Below the pieces are notes generated by a model that saw nothing but the letters and a program-made list of their open reading frames with translations, had not been told where the DNA came from and made no database searches. A stretch of 64,000 nt of DNA. Source: Actinoallomurus purpureus (GTDB taxonomy: Bacteria; Actinomycetota; Actinomycetes; Streptosporangiales; Streptosporangiaceae). A program made the position numbers and the translations under genes. The DNA lies in the NCBI RefSeq assembly GCF_024055795.1, contig NZ_JAMXMY010000016.1, positions 1 through 64,000 on the forward strand. The letters are read 5' to 3'. Below are positions 59,812-64,000 of the stretch, piece by piece. Position 1 is the stretch's first letter; each line of letters starts with the position of its first letter.

Positions 59812-62580
59812 TCATTTCGCCTTGTGCGGTGCCTGGGCGCGGCTTGACGGAATGTCATTGTCGACGCCGTTGGTCACCACGGTCTGCGGGAACTTCTTGA
59901 GCACCTCGTCCGGGGACATCACCTTCGAGTCGCCCGGGTACGGCCGCTTCCAGCCGGTCGTGGCGTACCACGTGAGCCGGTTGAACGGAGCGAACGCGAG
60001 CTGGTCCTCGGACTTGAAGTTCTGCTTCTCCGACCAGGCGAGCCAGGCCTTCTGCATCGGGTCCGTGGCCTGCGCCGCCGTCCCGTTCATCGTGTCGAGC
60101 GGGATCTGGTTCGGCAGTGCGGTGTACGGGGTGTAGTCGGGCCTGTCGGTGAACGCCCCGTACATCGGCTCGGCCGCCATGTCGAGCTGGTTCATCGGCG
60201 GCAGGCCGAGGATCTGCTCGATCGTGCGGGTGACGTTGAGCTGGCTGTAGTAGGTGTGGTCGATCCCGCCGTGCTTGGCGTACGGGCTGGCGATCAGCGT
60301 GACGTTGCGGTGCCCGTCGACGTGGTCGATGCCGTTCTGCGAGTCGTCCTCGACGACGAAGACCGCGCTGTCCTTCCAGTACTTCGAGTGCGAGATCGTG
60401 TCGATGATGCGGCCCGTCGCCAGGTCGTTGTCCGCGACCATCGCCGACGGCGTCGGGTAGCCCTTGTTGAGGCCGTTGGTGTGGTCGTCCATGACCCACA
60501 GCATGTTGAGCGCGGGCAGGTTCCCGTTCGTCTCGTACTGGGCGAAGTCCCGCTGGAACAGGTCCGCGCGGTACTGGTCGGGGATGTTCGTCTGGAAGTT
60601 CGGGAAGTCACGCGACAGGATCTTGTCGAGCGACGGCACGTCGGCCGTGGTCTGGCAGTAGCCGACCGGCACGTGCGGAGCGCCCGTGGCCTTGCCCTCC
60701 AGGACCTGGGAGTCCTTGTACCAGTCCGCCCACGTGCCGGGGCAGGCCGCTCCGCCCGGGGCGTTCCAGAACTCCGCGTACTCGCCCCAGACGTGCGCGG
60801 TCAGGCCGTGCGCCTGGGCGTTGTCCCACAGGAACCCCGACTTGGGGTAGACCATCGCGTCCGGCTGACCGTAGTCACGGATGTAGTTGGCGTAGGAGCG
60901 TTCGAGGTAGTCGTTGACGAAGCCCGCGTCGAGCCAGGTGTGGCCGACGGCGGAGTTGGTTCCGTCGGAGTACAGGTTGTCGATCAGCGGGAACTGCTGG
61001 GCGAGGGCGTGGGTGTTCGGCGTGACCTTCTGGCCGAACTGCGTGTACGAGGGGTTGCCGTTGCCGCGCGGGTCGTCGCCGAGGACCTGGTCGTACGTGC
61101 GGTTCTCCTTCACGATCACGAACACGTGCTTGATCTTCGAAGGGGCGCCGATGCGGACCGGGACGGCGGTCGGCCGCGCGAACCTGGAACCCTTTCGGTT
61201 GCGGGCCCGTAGACCGTTCCACTGGTTGTTGCGGAAGACCTGCGAGGTGTACGTGGCGATCTGCTGCCGGGTGGGCCGCTCGACCAGGCCGACGGTGCCG
61301 ACGTCGGCGTAGACCTGGCGTCCGGTCGCGGGGTCGGTGCCCGGTCCCTCGCTGATCGTCCCGTCCTTGCCGAGCGCTCCGACGCCCGCCTGGTTCGCGA
61401 CGACGAGCCGGTCGAGCGTGGCGTTCCAGTGCAGCGTGCCCGGGTACCAGGCCGTCGGGATCAGTCCGTCGAAGGCGACCGGCCGGTGCGCGCCGCGGTA
61501 CTCATAGATCGCGAGGGCGTTGTTCCGGCCGAGGCTGACGACCAGGTGCGACGGGTCGATGAACTCCAGCGCGTTGGGCGAGCTGCCGAACGGCTGGCCG
61601 GGCAGCGGGTTCACGTTGAAGGTCTGGGTGACCCTCTGGGCGACCGTGTCGATGATCGACACCGTGTCGTCGCTGGAGTTGGTGACGAGCAGCTCGGTGC
61701 CGTGCGCGAGCAGGCTGCTCGGGTCCAGGCCGAGGCGGTAGGTGTGGACGACCTCGTTGGTGGCCAGGTCGACCTCCGAGACCGTGCCGGTGCTCGCCCG
61801 GCCGTCGACCTTGTCGGCGACCACCGGCGAGTCGTAGCTCAGGTTGGTGAAGTCACCGTCGGCCGGCTTACGGCCACCCTCGTTGCTGACGTACGCGTGG
61901 TCTCCGACGATGGCCACGTCCCGGGGCGCGACACCGACGGACGTCTGGGCGGTCAGCGTACCCGTGGCGGGGTCGAGTACGCCGAGCCGGTCCCATCCGT
62001 CCAGGACGACCAGGATGTGGCCGCCGTCCGGGGTCCAGGCCAGGTCCGTGGGCAGTGGCGCCGCCGCGGCGCCGGTCGAGCTCTTCGGTACGGAGGCGTC
62101 GGCGGGCAGCTTGACGACGCTCGGGTTGCTCAGTGTGCCGTCGGCGACGACCGAGAACTTCAGGATGTCGCTGCCCTGCGCGGCCCACAGGGTGTTGCCG
62201 TCGGGTGAGTAGAGCAGGCCGCCGACACCGACGTTGCCGCTGCCGGTGCCCTTCGGCGGGGTGTACTGCTGCAGGACCTTCTGGCCGACCAGGTCGACGA
62301 CCGTGAACAGGCCCGCACCCGACTTGGTGAGGTCGACTGCGGTCTTGCCGTCCGGCCGTACGGCCAGGTCCATCGGCCGGCCGGACTGCTCGATGCTCGC
62401 GCCGGCGGGGGTGACGTATTGGTTGTCAGGGGTGAGTACGGATCCGTCAGCCTGCCGTCCGACCAGATGGTCGGCCAGCGGTTTGTTGTGGCCGGTCACA
62501 CCCGCGGCGAAAGCCGTCGTGGATGTGGCCAGGGCCAGGGCAATGCCGATTACCGGCATTGACAGTAGCCGTTGGGCCAT
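59812..62580 (-). CDS. Secreted YncE-like beta-propeller + phosphoesterase
   Basis: A 922-residue exported protein; ATG at 62580 with GGCAGGAGGAATCG upstream. Signal peptide to about 25 (ALATSTTAFAAG). Residues about 40-470 are a seven-bladed propeller (LAVRPDGKTAVDL, LAWTPDGGHILVVLDGWDRL, VTNSSDDTVSIIDTVAQRVT). Residues about 490-900 are a phosphoesterase/acid phosphatase domain (HVFVIVKENRTYDQVLGD, MLWVMDDHTNGLN, VFVVEDDSQNGIDHVDGHRN). Such proteins hydrolyse phosphate esters outside the cell. Confidence 0.9.
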   Translation of the reverse strand: MAQRLLSMPVIGIALALATSTTAFAAGVTGHNKPLADHLVGRQADGSVLTPDNQYVTPAGASIEQSGRPMDLAVRPDGKTAVDLTKSGAGLFTVVDLVGQKVLQQYTPPKGTGSGNVGVGGLLYSPDGNTLWAAQGSDILKFSVVADGTLSNPSVVKLPADASVPKSSTGAAAAPLPTDLAWTPDGGHILVVLDGWDRLGVLDPATGTLTAQTSVGVAPRDVAIVGDHAYVSNEGGRKPADGDFTNLSYDSPVVADKVDGRASTGTVSEVDLATNEVVHTYRLGLDPSSLLAHGTELLVTNSSDDTVSIIDTVAQRVTQTFNVNPLPGQPFGSSPNALEFIDPSHLVVSLGRNNALAIYEYRGAHRPVAFDGLIPTAWYPGTLHWNATLDRLVVANQAGVGALGKDGTISEGPGTDPATGRQVYADVGTVGLVERPTRQQIATYTSQVFRNNQWNGLRARNRKGSRFARPTAVPVRIGAPSKIKHVFVIVKENRTYDQVLGDDPRGNGNPSYTQFGQKVTPNTHALAQQFPLIDNLYSDGTNSAVGHTWLDAGFVNDYLERSYANYIRDYGQPDAMVYPKSGFLWDNAQAHGLTAHVWGEYAEFWNAPGGAACPGTWADWYKDSQVLEGKATGAPHVPVGYCQTTADVPSLDKILSRDFPNFQTNIPDQYRADLFQRDFAQYETNGNLPALNMLWVMDDHTNGLNKGYPTPSAMVADNDLATGRIIDTISHSKYWKDSAVFVVEDDSQNGIDHVDGHRNVTLIASPYAKHGGIDHTYYSQLNVTRTIEQILGLPPMNQLDMAAEPMYGAFTDRPDYTPYTALPNQIPLDTMNGTAAQATDPMQKAWLAWSEKQNFKSEDQLAFAPFNRLTWYATTGWKRPYPGDSKVMSPDEVLKKFPQTVVTNGVDNDIPSSRAQAPHKAK

Positions 62581-62781
62581 CGATTCCTCCTGCCGCATGG
62601 CCTGCCGGGTGACAGGCCAATCCGCCGAGGAATCTAGACCGATGATCACCCCGCTGCCTACACCGCAGGACGAAGAACATCGGAACAGCAATGGCGCATA
62701 TAGGCCATCAAATCCGGTTTAAGCTGTTTTTCCCGGTCGCCAGGGCTTTGCCGCCCGTTCACCGGTGGCCGCCCGGCTCGC

Positions 62782-63243
62782 TCATTCACGCCGGAAGACG
62801 TCCGTGACCCCGGCCCGCCGCCCCGCGTCCCACGCGACCGTGAGGGTCCCGCCGCCGGCTCCCAGCGCCGCGTGCCCGCTCAGCCGGTCACGGGCACCGT
62901 TGGCACACGTCAGCGCGATGCGCATCGCGCCGTCGATCGTGCCGGCGCAGAAGTATGGAGAGTTCAGCGCCGCGGCCCCGCGGAAGAGATAGAGGGCCAC
63001 CCGCGTGCCCCCGGTCCGGGCGCCCCACGTGCCGTCGGCCGCCGACTTCTTCTCCGCTCCCGGCCGGACGCCGTTCATCGTCGGAACGGCTCCGGGGGCC
63101 GACGGCCGCCCGGAGGGCGAGGCCGGACCGCTCGCGGCGGGCGCTCCGGGCACGGTCGGGGGCGTCGCGTCGTGCCTCGAGCCGCTACACCCCGCCGTCA
63201 CCACGACGAGCGCCAGTGCTCCGACGGCGGACCATCCCCGCAT
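62782..63243 (-). CDS. Small lipoprotein, unknown function
   Basis: A 153-residue exported protein. ATG at 63243 with GGGAGGACGG upstream is preferred over one at 63279. Signal ends at a lipobox (VVVTAGC, Cys19). A Pro/Ala/Ser-rich spacer (about 20-50) precedes a small domain with two Cys (SPYFCAGTIDG, ALTCANGARD). Ends VTDVFRRE. No family recognised. Confidence 0.7.
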   Translation of the reverse strand: MRGWSAVGALALVVVTAGCSGSRHDATPPTVPGAPAASGPASPSGRPSAPGAVPTMNGVRPGAEKKSAADGTWGARTGGTRVALYLFRGAAALNSPYFCAGTIDGAMRIALTCANGARDRLSGHAALGAGGGTLTVAWDAGRRAGVTDVFRRE

Positions 63244-63330
63244 CCCGTCCTCCCACCCGGTCGATGCATGCCCCCGCACCGGAAAGGCCGAGGGGGCGCC
63301 GGCCGGTCGCCGGCGCCCCGGCCGCGCGGC

Positions 63331-64000
63331 TCAGTGCCGGGCCTTCACCTTGACAGTGATCTTCTTCGGCGCCTTGACGCGCTTCTTGGACGTCGTGACC
63401 TTCGGCTGCGGGCGGAGCCCCGCGGCCAGCTTCGACAGCACCGACGCGGACGACGAGGACCGCAGCGCGGGCGTGCTGGCGGGGTTGATGCCGGCGCCGA
63501 GGCTCATGACGCCGACGAGGTTCATCGCGTTGTTCGCCGAGCCCGCGGGCAGCCCCATCATCCCGTTGATCACGCCGTCGAGGATCCCGCCGGGACCGCA
63601 TCCCTTGGCGGCGGGCACCGCGATCTTGTTGTTGATCTGGATCGGATAGGGCGACCAGCCGAGCGCCGGGTCACCGGCCCCGCCCGGGACGAGAACGGTC
63701 GGGGTCAGGCTCGTGGTGATCGGTCCGATGACGCACGAGGTGCCGAGCAGCTGGTTGTTCAGATGGACGTTCAGCTGCGCCGTCGCCTGGATGCCACCGG
63801 AGCCGAGCTGGACGGTGATCGGCGCCGCCAGCGACTGGGTGACGGTGAGCCGGTTGAACGGCAGCATCGCCGCCGGCGTCTTGCCCAGCACGGGGCCGAT
63901 CAGCGGCAGCTGCCCGATGAGGCCACCGGGGACCTCGACGGGCTGCGACACGAGCTGCTCCCCCATGACCGGCGCGTGCAGGACGCTGCCCGGGCTGAGC
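63331..64000 (-). CDS. Exported-type protein, 5' end outside window
   Basis: Partial; the frame stays open from the window edge to a stop at 63331 (at least 223 codons). The ATG at 63966 is probably internal since upstream codons read L-S-P-G-S-V-L-H-A-P-V in the same style. Hydrophobic, Gly/Pro/Ser-rich beta-like sequence (VPGGLIGQLPLIGPVLGK, then AAPITVQLGSGGIQATAQLN) and a Lys-rich end (TSKKRVKAPKKITVKVK). It is probably secreted; family unknown. Confidence 0.6.
   Translation of the reverse strand, partial: LSPGSVLHAPVMGEQLVSQPVEVPGGLIGQLPLIGPVLGKTPAAMLPFNRLTVTQSLAAPITVQLGSGGIQATAQLNVHLNNQLLGTSCVIGPITTSLTPTVLVPGGAGDPALGWSPYPIQINNKIAVPAAKGCGPGGILDGVINGMMGLPAGSANNAMNLVGVMSLGAGINPASTPALRSSSSASVLSKLAAGLRPQPKVTTSKKRVKAPKKITVKVKARH

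Overview
The window is strongly GC-rich DNA with many GTG starts, a typical actinomycete gene set (LAL-type LuxR regulators, DUF574 methyltransferase, DUF6623 protein, CHAP and CBM2 exoproteins, TetR/MarR/AraC regulators) and no plasmid or phage backbone. It looks like a chromosomal segment of a filamentous actinobacterium; placement near Streptosporangiales/Thermomonosporaceae is an inference. No rRNA, tRNA or CRISPR array was seen.

Layout. 0-1 kb: an internally deleted IS605-like element with tnpB and tnpA remnants fused at base 661. 1-7 kb: accessory region. It holds a small gene whose product ends in a Phe/His-Ser-X triad repeat resembling a radical-SAM RiPP precursor, a divergent two-TM protein, a cupin-like protein, and a four-gene block of unknown function (coiled-coil protein, vWA-like lipoprotein, coiled-coil membrane protein, membrane protein). 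7-11 kb: phosphotransferase, a broken ArsC-like gene, secreted CHAP protein, AraC regulator, RraA-like protein. 11.2-14 kb: a possible structured RNA, a Ro60/TROVE-like HEAT-vWA protein and an ARPP-2-like partner, joined by a 23-codon mini-ORF that overlaps both genes. 14-20 kb: Kup K+ transporter, FGGY kinase, SDR with divergent TetR, YiaA/B-like protein. 20-26 kb: phenylacetate operon paaZ-A-B-C-D-E behind a 22-bp palindromic operator; a relative of the 12.8 kb mini-ORF cassette lies between paaZ and paaA. 26-30 kb: CDF metal exporter with ArsR regulator, SpoIIE-type phosphatase, FAD monooxygenase. 30-38 kb: tandem LAL LuxR regulators, DUF6623 protein, Gly-rich lipoprotein, membrane protein. 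38-49 kb: LysR, DEAD-box helicase, DUF574 methyltransferase, a beta-helix/AAA+ fusion, a TAXI binding protein with a two-component system, and a 227-bp MITE. 49-57 kb: APC permease, second phosphotransferase, AraC/VOC pair in a rearranged duplicated region, CBM2-Cip1-like secreted protein, PemK-like protein, EamA exporter with a TetR-like protein that has lost its HTH, MarR. 57-64 kb: secreted beta-propeller/phosphoesterase with ABC transporter and lipoprotein, and two further exported proteins, the last cut by the window end.

The best candidates for undescribed biology are the triad-repeat precursor (1054-1305), the Ro60-like/ARPP-2 pair with its possible upstream RNA (11189-13978), the mini-ORF couplers (12.8, 22.2 and 23.2 kb) and the vWA-lipoprotein membrane locus (3490-7013).
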